DNA from: Marsupella aquatica
Lineage: Eukaryota; Marchantiophyta
Direction of reading: 5' to 3'
Length of the DNA stretch: 64,000 nt
NCBI GenBank assembly: GCA_973895155.1
Contig: OZ316895.1
Span: forward strand, 11,532,001 to 11,596,000
Shown piece by piece: positions 25,247 to 37,420 of this stretch (the stretch's first letter is position 1; every line of letters starts with the position of its first letter). The notes beneath the pieces were generated by a model, which made no database searches, was not told the origin of the DNA, and saw only the letters and a program-made list of their open reading frames with translations. A program made the translations under genes and the position numbers.

Positions 25247-28200
25247 TCAGCCGATACCATTTCCACTGCTGCCGCTGTCGATCGACGAGGACTTCAGGGT
25301 GACGATTTGGTGATGCAAATTGGGTGTGCTCACCACTTTCGACGCGGCCCGCTGTTTCACTAATGGGACAAGGGACTGAACGACGTCTGTCATTAACGGT
25401 CTATAATCTGCTTCTGGCTGAACGCACATGGCAGCTATTGCTCCAACCTGCAATCATTAATGGCAACGATCACTACGTACTCCAGGCGAAATGGAGCAGC
25501 AGCCATGCTCTATACCCTGGAATAATTGAAACAGAAAGTGGAGCTCAGCATTTCAGAAACACCCCGGAATTCCTATTACCTGAATGAGTTCTTTGATAGC
25601 AAATTGCCCTTGCAACACGGGATCGAGCATCTCTGTCAATTTCTCCCTATCTGTTAGTCTGGGTAAGGCCTGCGCATCAATTAAATAACCATGAGCACAC
25701 AGGAGCTACAAGAAGGAGCCAGCCCATATCAAACCGACAATTAAAATAGTAACCTCTGGCCCTCGAAACTAAGAGCCTAGCGTTTGCCATTTCGTCACAT
25801 TGACATGGAAAGAAGAATCTCACCCAAGACACAAGAACGCCCTGACCAGGGGGTCTCTTCATATCTACGGGTACTCGACCGGTGAGAAGCTCCAACAGCA
25901 CAACACCATAGCTATACACGTCTGACTTTGTTGTCAAATGTCCCGTCAATGCATACCTGCGGCAACATTGGCCCATCATGGTAAGAAGTGTTTCTTGGGT
26001 GGTCGTCGTCAAACTGTCTAAATGGCTTGGTTGATTCTTCCCTCAGTTGCGTAAATGGAGGGTCAAAGTTCAAACACAACTTCCATGCCTTTCCATCCAT
26101 ATCTCGGGTTTGTAATTTTCGTTGGCGGGAATGCTCTACGACTTCATTCTGTTGAGACATACTGCAAAGAAGCGCCTTCAAAACAGGTCCCATCAATAGA
26201 CTTCGTGAGGGAAAGAGTACTCACTCTGGGGCGACGTATCCGTGAGTGCCGAGAACTCTAGTAGAGACATAGCCTCCAGCCTTCTCGGATCCGAGCTTCG
26301 CTAATCCAAAATCGGACACCTTGGCGTTGAAGTTCTCGTCCAACAGTGTGTTACTGCTTTTGAAATCACGATGAATGATGGGAGGGCAGACGAGTTCATG
26401 CAAATATTCCAGGCCCCGAGCTGCATCAAGAGCTATGCGGAGCCTTGTTCCCCAGTCAAGCAAGGGCGGGTTGCCTGATGAACCTGTGAGGACGCGACAG
26501 ATCCTGTGAGGACAGAGAAGTCCAGACGGAGGCACATACTGGTGTCCAACGAGTAAAACCTCCCAGAAGAGCAACAGAAGCTTGACTAGGCCATCACTGA
26601 GAAAGCACATTGCAGTGGATGCCATGCTATTGTAATACAACTTACCGTCGGAGTACAGGTGCTCCTGGAGACTTCCATTTGGCATGTATTCATAAACGAG
26701 TAGGCGGTGGTCTTGATCAGCGCAGTATCCGTGCAATTCCAGCAGATATTGAGAGTGTAATCGACTCAACATATCCACCTGCGTCATAACAAAGCAAGGT
26801 TAGTGTAACAGCATAGTGATTAAGGTGTGCTCGTACCTTCTGCTTGCAACTACTGTCCGGATTGGTTTCTCTCGTGAATGAACAAGACTTCCTACATTTG
26901 ACAGAAGCCTGGATAAAACCATCAGACATTGCAATAATCCTATACTGAAACAAGCTGGCCTTCCACTGGAGTCCTGAAGGTGAGCTGTGCGAGAAGTTCA
27001 TTACAATCTTCACACGCGGTGATGAAACGTTGGGGTTCGAAGACTGATTCAAATCCAAAGATCAGAAGAATCGTTGGGAGATGGACAAAGGACTGCGTAC
27101 CTCCACCCTGAACTCATGCTCTCCTTGCTTTCCAGCCCGATCCAGCTGCTTGATTGCCGCAAGCCGCCCATCTGCAAGAACTGCTCGGTAAACAGAACCG
27201 AACCCACCATGTCCGACGACATTGACGGTGCTGAAATTGTTGGTGGCATGCTGCAATTGCTTGTATGTGAAAACCTGCGCAGCTGCCTTCACTGTGGCCT
27301 TGGTGATCGGTTGGACATACTCGACCGGTTTCTGCTTTAGAGCTGAACTCGAGACAATCCGACCAAAGTAATTGAGAGTTGGTATATGAGAAGTTTTGAA
27401 CACGTCGCCTCAGGGTGAGATGCATACGGACGTCTATTTTGCAACTCTGTTTCTCCGACACTATCATTGACATTTGTTACACGACCATAGCGAGTAACGG
27501 TATTTAGACCCTCAATCCCCAGCTTCTCGCTGTCCCGAGAATCTAAGTCCGATTCAAGACACCTCCAGTAATTATGCGAGAATCTTTTAAGTATTTAGTC
27601 AGCATCCTTGAGTGCCTTGCAGACATTACACATCGATAGATGTCAGCACCTTAGGTGGTGAGACTATCTTCGCAGCCTGTAAGATTGCAATCCCCCTACC
27701 GATCGATCTACGGGCCAACGAGCAATGTACGTAATACTCATGGTGCATGGCTACTGATTTCCGAACTACTAACTGCACGCCCTGCTCGTTTGGGTCTAAG
27801 TGAACTTTAGAGACCAACCTCTCAATCACTTCTAATGTCACTCTAGTCGCCCGGATGAACCTAGCTTCTGAGTTCTTTCCCACGGTACACTAAAACAGTG
27901 CAAGAAAGGAACCAGTGCCGCCGTTGCGCTGTTAATAGTTAGACAAAGGAATTCGACGCAAGTTCGAGCGTTATGGAAGTCATTGACACATGTCTAAGAT
28001 CAAATGTCGGCGACAAGGACCACTTCTAAATTAAGACGCGAAGCCATATGAATGAGATAGGCAATGGTTTTGTGAAATGCTAGTGCCAGGTGGGAGAAAA
28101 CCATTTGAGACATGTAAATCACTGAATCTAGTCCAGCATACTCATTAAACACACATTCAAGGCTCCTGAAGACGAACCACAGCAGGAATGATATCACCTA

Positions 28201-28787
28201 AAGTTTGATAGGTAAGGGCAGGGACTCACGGCGTTGGTAGGCAGCACGTCGACCTTTTCGTCGAATGTGGCAAAAGTACATGAAAATAGCGATGAGAGTG
28301 GTGAGGGCCATCGCTGCGACGACTGCCACAACGACGATGATAATGTTATTGATTCGTGCATGGTTACTGGAAGGCGATTGTAGTTGCTTCTGAGGATCTG
28401 TGCCAGAAACGTTTTGGGGCGCCCTAGCCGATCCAGAATCTTGTGCAGCACTTCTCATTGCAGCCAACTGTCTTGGCAAAGCATTCCAACTCGGGAAAAA
28501 GGTACTTCCCACAGTAAGTGGATCAACTGCACCGTCACTTCGGAACTCAATCTGTCATGGCCTGGCCTGTTCGACGAACATTAATGACCATCTCTCGCTC
28601 ACCGCTTTTCTCCTGACATCGGAACAGTCAGATAGCCAAAACTTCGGCAAATAACTGTCACAGAGACACGTCCAAACCGATATTTGCTCCGAAGGCATGC
28701 ACTTCGTCCCGTTGAGTCTAGTCAAGTCAAGACGAGTGGTGCTGGAGCGATCCCACTGAACCGATCTTTGGAGGGCAGTGTCGTCAC
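25247..28787 (-). CDS. Transmembrane receptor-like Ser/Thr kinase (N-terminus incomplete)
   Basis: Nine minus-strand exons are supported by GT-AG junctions and matching phases: 28787-28603, 28551-28230, 27542-27428, 27347-27101, 26778-26646, 26483-26225, 25956-25824, 25669-25580 and 25447-25247. They give about 560 residues. The outside segment (1-130) has four close cysteines. One membrane helix lies at about 131-155, followed by basic HIRRKGRR, so the kinase faces the cytosol. The kinase domain spans about 240-525, with glycine loop GHGGFGSVY, the ATP-binding lysine in AAIK (about 273), HRDFKSSN (Asp about 373), SDFGLAK (Asp about 391) and GYVAPE. It is an RD kinase and should be catalytically active. 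The sequence resembles the At3g58690/PBL-like group of plant kinases; ligand and substrate are unknown. The true start lies upstream of 28787; a candidate signal-peptide exon is at 29612-29558. The intron at 28552-28602 is only 51 nt and that at 27348-27427 only 80 nt. Confidence 0.9.
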
Positions 28788-29557
28788 CTTCCGTTACGTA
28801 GTATGTGTATGGATGGAGTCACACAAACTAAATGGGAACAAAAGCACAGACAAACAATGACAGACAGAAAATAACAGAGTCAGAATAACTTGTAGAAAAC
28901 GGATTGATCGCGAAGGGGATTTATAATCCCAAACAACAATGTCTCTCCCACCAGAATCATTGGCGAAAGTTATGTCCTCATCACATCTCTACTGTACAGC
29001 TAATCCAAAGCTTGAATTTAACAAGCTGAGTACTCCAAGGTGGAAACCAGCTACAGCCGCAAAGCTAGACGTCTGAAACAATCAGGCCAACAGCCGAAGA
29101 CGCCATCAGCTGAAATGCAGCTAGAAGGCGAGGCGCATACACTATGTGTGTACATGATAGCTAGCCAGCTAATAGACGTCTAAACCCAATCCACATTGCC
29201 CTCGCCTTATCAGCGCAGGACATCGAAGAGCAATGCTTGATGGCAGCATATTATGGACGGACAAGGAATGTCGAACCAACAAGTACAGGTGCAATTAAAG
29301 TTTTCACTACGAAAAAGGTGACAGGTCGCTGCTCACATTGCGCCTCAGACCGACGTCCTCGCATTGAACATGCTGATGGTGTGATAATACTCAATCAATG
29401 CACTGCGGTCCACAATGTATCGTTCTTCTACACACCAAGTGTCGCTGCCCCTCGCTATCTCGTCTTCGTTACCAACTTGACCGGCTCAACTCCAAATCAT
29501 ACGAACGATGTGTTTCTATTCACATATCTATCAGCAGTCAACTGTTAACTTTTCGAC

Positions 29558-29612
29558 CCCAGAAAAGTGAGATCAACAGTAATGCGCCAGCCACCCAACA
29601 ATCAAACGTCAT
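29558..29612 (-). CDS. Candidate signal-peptide exon of the receptor kinase
   Basis: An ATG at 29612 opens MTFDCWVAGALLLISLFWG, with the shape of a short secretion signal. A possible donor after ttctggg leaves one base, which fits the two-base start of the exon at 28787 and would join as glycine followed by DDTALQ. The donor (gtcgaa) is weak and the intron would be about 770 nt. This is an inference from phase and hydrophobicity only. Confidence 0.3.
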
Positions 29613-31550
29613 CCCTGCGCGTCACAGACCACGAAGAGCGCCTTCCCAGTTGCAATGCAATCCTTCCTTCCCGGGCAATGTCCTGACAGAGCTCAACTTG
29701 CAGCAGAGAACCTTTTGCACTCCTCCCCAGACTTCTCCGTCTCGATCACTCTCGCAAACTGCCCACAAAAATCAACCCACCAAACCGAATGATATCAAAA
29801 CTATTCTTGACAAAGTCAGACATCTTCCCTGCTGCTGGAAGCTTCATCTGCGCAACCTGCTCGACTCTCGCACTACATTCCTCGATCCAAAACCCATAGT
29901 CGAGAATCAACTAAAGTACTGGTTTACTCGATGCAGCAGATGAGAAATCTGATGGCGCAATTCTCCGAGGACAAGTGCTGACTAGGCTGCTTACGAGAAA
30001 AAATCCCATAAGCTGCACCAGCCTGCAACTGCAACTCTGCAAGCTATGCTGATTTGCAAGGGAGTGAGTTCTCATCCTCAGGTTCAACGAAACTGTTTAC
30101 GTATGCATTGACTGGCCCGAACCCGGTTCCTTGGCACTTTGGCAGTCCAAAGAAACCCTTGCAACTACCATAACTTCATCAGGGATTTCATTAAATCCTT
30201 TCCCCTTCAGTTTACAACAGTGGATTGTCCTGAATTAATGTATGTAGAGGTAGACAAAGCAGCAGAGACAAACGTGCAGATATCTTTGAATCTTCCATCC
30301 TTCCCGTCCATCTTGTAATAAGTAAGACAAAGGAGAGAATGATACCCGTAGATATGGTCACATTTTTGCCCGACGAGTTGGGCAAGGTAAAGGAAACAAA
30401 ATCAAATGAAAGCAGTGCCTTGTCCCCCTTTGGACAGCACTACTCATCAAGCCCAAGCAATCCGCACTGTATCGTTCAAAAGAACACTGCCACTCACTGA
30501 CGATCATTATGAGATCAACGGCAATGATGATCATCACTTCCCGAACACTGAGGACTACTCCACCATTCAATGCTAACATTCATTAATATTGCGGCAGTGC
30601 CCCAGTGGAGAAAGTGTTGCCTGCTTGCACTATCATCAAGCACATGGTTCACATAATAAGAATACTCCGTAATACCGTACTTATAAATGCTTGCCTTTCC
30701 AATTTTCAAAGAAAACGCTGTCTCAACCGGAAATTTAATGCACACAAAAACTACAATTTAAATTGCAATTTTCCCTCCATCACTTTGCCAGTTTGCCTTA
30801 ACAATCAACATCACGATCACAATTGTCCTGCCTCTCAATGCGCCGCTTCCACCACCATCAGGATCATAGTTTTCCCTCCTTCGAGCCCCTGACCGCACCA
30901 CCAGCATTACGATCACAATTGTCGCTCTCTCAAAAGAGGCACCCATGATGCCACCACCATCACAATTGGATAAATTGAAAAGGCATATTTAGGGTGGATT
31001 AAAGTTCAAAGCAATCTATACTAATCTATACTGCTCTCGCAAAATTGTTGCCTCTGCTTGCGTTGAATATTTGCTACAGTGGCAAGGGGGGCAAACATTT
31101 AGACCCTTTTGCAGATATTCCCATGTGCCCCGTCCATCACACTTGGTCCGCGGTCTCTGTTCACTGTCCCTGTTGCTTTTGTCTGACCTTGCTTCCTCAC
31201 TGTAGTTGGTGATATATGCGCCCATGTGCATATATGGAAAGTTCCATGCACACAATCTGGCCAAGAAACACCAAAGGAACTCCAACGTCCTGTAGTTTAA
31301 CAAGGTATCTAGATCCTAAGAATTTGTCTGGAATTGTTGCTTTGAGTATTCGATCTGTATTCCCTAGTAGACTCCTAAGCCTGTCATATTTGATTACATC
31401 TGTTTGCAGGATTGCAGGATACCGTTCACGAGAACCTTCACTTGTGCTCAACGTGATTATTATTTTTGCCTTGAAAATCGATAGGGGCCATCTAACACAG
31501 GATAGACATCCTGTTGGAGCATGCATTTCTATGTAAGGTAGCCACAAGAG
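29613..31550. other. Intergenic region
   Basis: No gene is supported. Plus-strand frames of about 100 and 180 codons at 29237-29943 overlap each other and the candidate kinase signal exon and lack motifs. A cacgatcacaattgtc segment is repeated near 30812 and 30909. Confidence 0.45.
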
Positions 31551-31559
31551 GATAATACC

Positions 31560-31776
31560 TAGGGATCCGAGAGGAACCCAGACCAAGAAGGAGAGAGGAT
31601 TAAACCAAAACCCCAAAGCAGGCAACCAGAGGTTGAGGGGATAATCAATACTCCCATCACTACACTACACCCCACCCACACATACATATACCTTCCACAC
31701 CCCTTGCGTGTTAAGGGAATGTTGAACCTGGGACCTCTCAGTTTTAGGCTCATCCTCTGGCCAACTAACCAAAACC
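31560..31776 (-). mobile_element. tRNA-derived SINE
   Basis: Read on the minus strand from about 31776, the head carries an A-box-like tggccagagg (31763-31754) and a B-box-like ggttcaacattcc (31728-31716), with gagaggtcccaggttcaa between, close to the T-arm region of a tRNA. The B box lies about 26 bp beyond the A box, as in RNA polymerase III internal promoters. The tRNA-unrelated body follows toward about 31560; its 3' limit and target duplication cannot be fixed. The 142-codon minus-strand frame that overlaps the body is probably not a gene. Confidence 0.6.
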
Positions 31777-31789
31777 TGTTGTTTTGACT

Positions 31790-34700
31790 TGATTATTTTG
31801 TTGACTATTAGTTAAGAGTTTTCTCTTTGTCTCACCAAACTCCCCTCCTTCCGAGTTTCCTGTCCATACTTTTCTCATCGATTGGTAGGCTCGATTGCAT
31901 GAGCTATATGAGAATAAGTTCCTCAAATGTCAAAATATCTTATCTTTATGATATTACGGTGATTACCATACCATTACTATTTGTCACATTGAGATAGTTA
32001 CTCTACGTGATTGTCTTGTGCTGAGTCTTTGGCAGAGTGAAACATCAAACATTAAAAATTGCAGTATAAGGCAATTGAGTACGGTACTGTAGATACTTTT
32101 CAGAACCACTCGGAACCGTCACGAGAAACCGAGGCGAGCTCCTTTTTGGAGTTGAATAAATGGGCCTAGCACATGGCCCTGCATACATTCAGACATACAG
32201 TAGTACATAAAAGTTTGTTGACCAATATCATGAATAGTTACACAGAAATACTCTATGGCATCTTCCAAGTTACCGCGTAACTCCAGGTTTAACCTGATGG
32301 ACAAGTTGACGGTTTGACGGGTATGTAAAATCATTAAATGACTATCCCAAAATGGTTAGTTTGACGTATATTCTTTGATATTCTCCTGGACTCCCCTGGA
32401 CTCCCCACCCGGCCTGACTCCCAACCCGACCTGGCCCCCTACCCGCCCGTGACCCGGCCCAGACCAAGTCTCCCAAACCCATCCCAAACCCCTCCCGAAC
32501 CCCTTAAATAACTGGCCCGGGCCAGCCAGTTTGACCCTCACACCCAGACCGACCCCGAGTCTGGGAGACCGGGCGACCGGGTTGACGGGTTTGTGTGTGT
32601 TTATAGGGAAAATTGGCCACTTTCACTGGAAAATTCAAACCTGGGCGTAACTAAACAAGTAAAAGAGTCACGCAGAAGTCGATTCGATGTGATTCTCTGA
32701 TGAGGGACTAGCCCCTACATGCCCTCCTATCAATGCCAACACGTCAATTTTGAAATACTGTACTCCACTGAAGTAGATACAGTTCGACAGCAGAACACTT
32801 GTAGCGATTTTTTCCATCCCTACGATGCGATCTGTCCAAAGATTTAGATCGCGGAGTACTGGACTGTACCAAAAGAGAACCCATGAATTCGATGTGAGTT
32901 TGTGACTGCTGACGCTGCTACAGCAGGAAGTTGCCAAGTTGGGGAGCCGACGTTGCATTGCATTGCATTGCATGCAGCACAATATTTCCTACTGTAGACA
33001 GAAAGATTGTCAGCCTGAGCCCTGAGGCAATCTTGCACATGCTTTGTTTCCGTAGTCCCTGGTCACATGTCTCTTGCTGTTGTGGTACTGACTTTATATT
33101 TCCCAATGAGCAGTCTGCGATTGGTGGGTCCTGACTCCTGACTCCTCAGCTACGGATTGCAGTCCTCGAGCTGCCGGTTTCTGCCCTGGGTGCACATACA
33201 CAGATACACTGCATACTAGGTTTGGTGGCTTCCACACTCAGTCAAAATGAAAACGATTTAGTTTCCTGTTAACATTACGAACCTGAATGCCACCTTTGAA
33301 AATTAATGAAAATGATAACAAAAATCTCATCTTCTTTAAAGTCACATCAATTTTGGTGAGGCCCTAGAGTTACTTTTTAGATATTTCACTCAAAAACCCT
33401 AGACCCGAACTCTAGCTTCTCATGGACATTAGTTATATAAATAAAGAGTAATTTTTGCAACAGATTAGCATGGGGGGAGTTATATAGTGGCGACTACAGT
33501 AGTTACTGTAGATAGATAAAGAGTAAGTTCTGCAAAACATAGCACTTGACAACTAACTCTTTAAAACTTGATGCTTCGATGGATCACCATATTTGACCTA
33601 CCATGGCTTACCTAAGCACATGATTGTGGGAAAGTTCTGACACCACAGGGGTCCATCCTTTTCTTTGCACTACAGGCAGCAAGATCATAGGTCCTAATTG
33701 ATGTCATGAAGCATGTTACTCTTCAGGCTGTTGCTGAGACATAGTACACATGTGGGCGCATGATTGCCCCCATGAATTTGCCGAGTCCTCCGTCACAGAG
33801 ATTATGTGTTGATCTTACCATTGTCCGATATGGTTGTCATACCTTGGCTCATGTTGTGGTGGCCAACCTTGCACATCAGGACATCATCATAGGAGTGGCA
33901 GAGGCAGGAGCAGCAACCACATGAGAGACAACCAAATAGAGACAAAATATGACACACAAACTTCATCAGATAACCACAAACCTACTGTAGGTGTGTATCA
34001 GGGCTTCATTTTCCATTTCAATGGGTACTTTTTGTGTTTTAGTAGCAAACTGTCTTTGGATGTTTTATGTAGAGCACTATAATGTAGGTGACCCTCTTAT
34101 GCGTGAATTGTTGGAGTACTAGATATTTTGAGGTTTCTCTCAAGAACTTTTTGCGCGACAAAGGCTTTATGATGAGTGAAGACTGAGAAACAAAAAAGCG
34201 AATGTGCGCAGAGCCAACACCATGTTTTTGACACTTCGCTACTTCCCTAGCTTGAGGTGCGCATAGTCAAATGACAGTACCATATGCTTTGCATTGTTTT
34301 TTACAGTTGCTCCTCATAATGAAGCCTTTGACTTACTATTTTCCAGATCTGACTCGTAACCACTGTACATCTCTAATTAATTTGTCGCTCTTACTTCAGC
34401 TATGGCAATAACTGTCCCCTGTGAAAATCTTGCAGTACAGTACGTACAAAAATAAACTAATCTTGAATGGCAGGGTGAGTCTGATTTGCACAGAGGTTCC
34501 GAGGGAGGTGGCGCGCACACACGTCAACCTACAGAGTCGAACGATCTCGGGCTTCTTTCAATTTCTTTCCCCGGTGGACTGTAAGTCTGCACATCAGATG
34601 CAATCCGGTGGAGAATACGAAGCAAAGATTAGATTAGACTGGCAAGCAAGATTTTGAAGGATGTTGCTCTCGAACTCGCGTTGGAGGGAGGGGAGAACGA

Positions 34701-35005
34701 AAAGAAGAGGTAATAATACTCTCAAAGATTCTTCTATGTAAGCAGTGTCTTTAGCGCAGTTCCTGTGATATTCAGGGAAAAAAATAAGTTGGAGAGAGGC
34801 TACATGTAAGTTCCACGACCTTGCTCAAGAATCATGCATGGCATGTTGTGAAAACAACATTGATCCGTCAGTATTTACAAGTGGTCCGAGTCTCTTCAGC
34901 CACGGAGCGACACTTGCAGTCAAAACTGTCATCGATGATTGTGCCATGACCAAAATCTTGTCCCAGCACTTCGACCATATTAGCCTTTTTGGCACTTAAT
35001 TAGCG
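31790..35005. other. Intergenic region with a C-rich tract
   Basis: No gene is supported. A strongly C-rich stretch at about 32384-32585 (tccccacccggcctgactcc and similar) is unlike its AT-rich neighbours; its minus strand is G-rich and could form quadruplexes. A gcatt microsatellite lies near 32952-32972. Confidence 0.5.
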
Positions 35006-35110
35006 TTCAGTATCCTGGACATTTAGAACGCAGTACAGTGTAACCAAAGTTTCAGTTCTTCCATCACTTTGGTTACACTGTACTGCGTACTAAATGTCCA
35101 GGATTCTGAA
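35006..35110. repeat. Near-perfect foldback, 44-bp arms and 17-nt loop
   Basis: The left arm 35006-35049 and right arm 35067-35110 are inverted copies with only two mismatches in 44 positions (ttcagtatcctggac against its partner gtccaggattctgaa). The loop is 35050-35066. Transcribed from either strand it would form a long hairpin. It could be a tiny MITE (gcg occurs directly outside both ends) or a young microRNA/siRNA precursor; the sequence alone does not decide. Confidence 0.9.
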
Positions 35111-35488
35111 GCGAGAAAACAGGAAAAGTCTCCCCTGCATGAGTCTCTCAATCTCCGGAGCTTCGAAGCGAGGAGAGTAGCCTGTTGAGTGAAGAAAATT
35201 ATCTATCGAACTGTAAGACGTGGGACGACTTATCAGCGAAAACTTCGAGCCAGATGTCCAATTGGATCGCCCCCAATTGTCCGGGAGATTGATCTGAATC
35301 CCTTACTTGTCGTTTCAATTTGTGAGCTTCACGTGCTAATTGACACAACATGTTCTTCTTAGTTACGTACGTAGTCTGTAACGAAGGATTAAGTTGAACT
35401 TGAGGGATCGAGGAAAACACCTTCAATCTAAGTATGCTCTTCTTTAAGTTAGTTGGTATGCAGTAAACTACAGTAGTAATGAAGAATT

Positions 35489-35630
35489 TGTTATACCCTA
35501 ACTAGACTCTATGGTTACCTTAACCATAGTTACCATATAGGATAACTCGGACGGAGACTATATATAGAGATGCACCCATTCATTCTATAGAGAGGAATCT
35601 CATTATCATTTCCCGCATCATTCCTCAACA
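35489..35630 (+). repeat. 5' LTR, 142 bp
   Basis: Starts TGTTATACCC and ends CCTCAACA. It carries a TATA-like ctatatatagag about 60 bp before its end and a small palindrome tatggttaccttaaccata. Unusually short for an LTR. Identical by eye to the 3' LTR. Confidence 0.95.
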
Positions 35631-36879
35631 CGTTATCAGCACGACTCTAGACCAGCTGAGCTTGATCATGATTTTTTTTAGGAATTTCCCTATGGCTATG
35701 ATGAATGAATGTTCTCTTAAGGATTTCCAAGTTATGGAGGAGAATTGAATTGGGAGTGAGAAGGCTAGTAGTTTGAACCACCAAGAGAACATGAGTCACG
35801 TTGAGGCAACGACAGGATGTAGCATTGTGGTCGCGCTGAGAGCAAGCTTATGAAGGCTGTGATATGATCAAAAGAAATTTTGTTTTGAAGGGTGATTCTG
35901 AAGATCGTGTGGGAAAGCAGTATTCAAGGCAATGATTTGAGTCAAGTGGAAAGCTATGGCTGAGGCAAGAGAGATCGAGTTCAGCCGCGCTGCTTCCTTC
36001 TACCCAACCAGGCCAGATCCACCTAAATCACTCGAGGCGATGAGTTGAAACCGGGTGGATCGAGAGCAAATCAGGACCTGATCGGGATCATAAGAAATTT
36101 TTTCAAAACCCTAACCTCATAAGGGACGAACGCAAGCGCCTTCTCTTTCCCTGAATTTCACAATGTTTTTCAACCGTTGACAGTTTCTTGTTGGTCGATC
36201 TGCGAGCCATAAAGGATGAAAGGAAATGCCCATTACACACGGTCGAGTGAAGTACAGGCATTACAAGAGGCCAAACATGGATGTTGAATTGGTCGTTTGC
36301 TGATTCAATGAAGATTCCAATAAGAGCCATTTGATACAGTCGTATCAAATTGGAGAAGATAGAAGCAAATGTCATGGAGGAAGAACATCTTGGCTTTGGT
36401 TGTGAACGTACGGGAGATGGCATCCAGCGAAAGAAACAAATCATTGTTGTGGGGTCTAGATCTGATTGCATTTTCTGAATCCTAAATATGGAATGTTGTG
36501 CTTGTCCAAGAATGAGCCTGAGAAGCTGATCGCAATCAAAGAATGAGCCAAAGCGACAATTGAGATTTCACGAGACACACATGAGTGACTTAAACATGCA
36601 ACATTCGATCTCAAAATCCTCGAGAAAAACTCGAACACCAGATAAGTGCAACCCTCATTAAATGCACTAGTAAAGAGTTTCTGAAATACAAATGCTTGGG
36701 TGCACTTATCCAAAGACAAGAGAATCCCATGTGTTTCAGTGCAAAATCTTCATTTTTGAAAAACTATCCATATATGCACATATTAACAAAGAAAATCTTG
36801 TTGACAACGGATGTTTTGCACTTATGGATAAACAAATGAAATGGAAAATGATAAGTGCACATTGCAAATTTACACAGCA

Positions 36880-37420
36880 ATTTACACAGTTTACACATAT
36901 AAACACATCAACTGGTTTAGGGAAATTACATGTCACTTGTTGAATTTGCATACATTAACATGCCTTACATGTGCAACACATGCTTTACATGCATTTGACA
37001 TATTTACAAATCCTACCACCCTTACTTGACTTTGCACATTGGAAATAATGGTTTTATACCAAATACCTCTACTTTCCATTTACAAAGTGGATGTTACATC
37101 CATTTCAATCACAAAATGGTTTTTACAACATTTTACACCCCTAGTTTACACCTAATGATACCATTCTAGATTAAACCTCATGACACCAGTTTACACTGGT
37201 GTATGTCTTATCATTGTATAATCCCATGTTTGACATTGGGTTTATACTTGTTTACACTGGTTACACCAGATTACACTTGCTTATAGCATTTACACTGGTT
37301 TACACCAATTTACACCATCAGGGGGAGTAAACTTTGGTCCATACACTTTTTGTGTGTAAATTGACCATTTACAACTTTTACACCAATTGACATGGGCTTA
37401 CACCCATTTACACCCTACAT
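36880..37420. repeat. TTTACAC-rich low-complexity stretch
   Basis: The words tttacac and ttacacc occur dozens of times with irregular spacing inside the LTR element, interrupted by unrelated sequence. It is not a clean tandem array and not coding. Confidence 0.8.

Noticed and set aside
31197-31625. 142-codon minus-strand frame
   Set aside because: It overlaps the SINE body and shows no family motif; hydrophobic stretches alone do not make a gene.
36103-36471. 122-codon minus-strand frame inside the LTR element
   Set aside because: It runs opposite to the element, has no gag or pol motif, and is of a length expected by chance in this composition.
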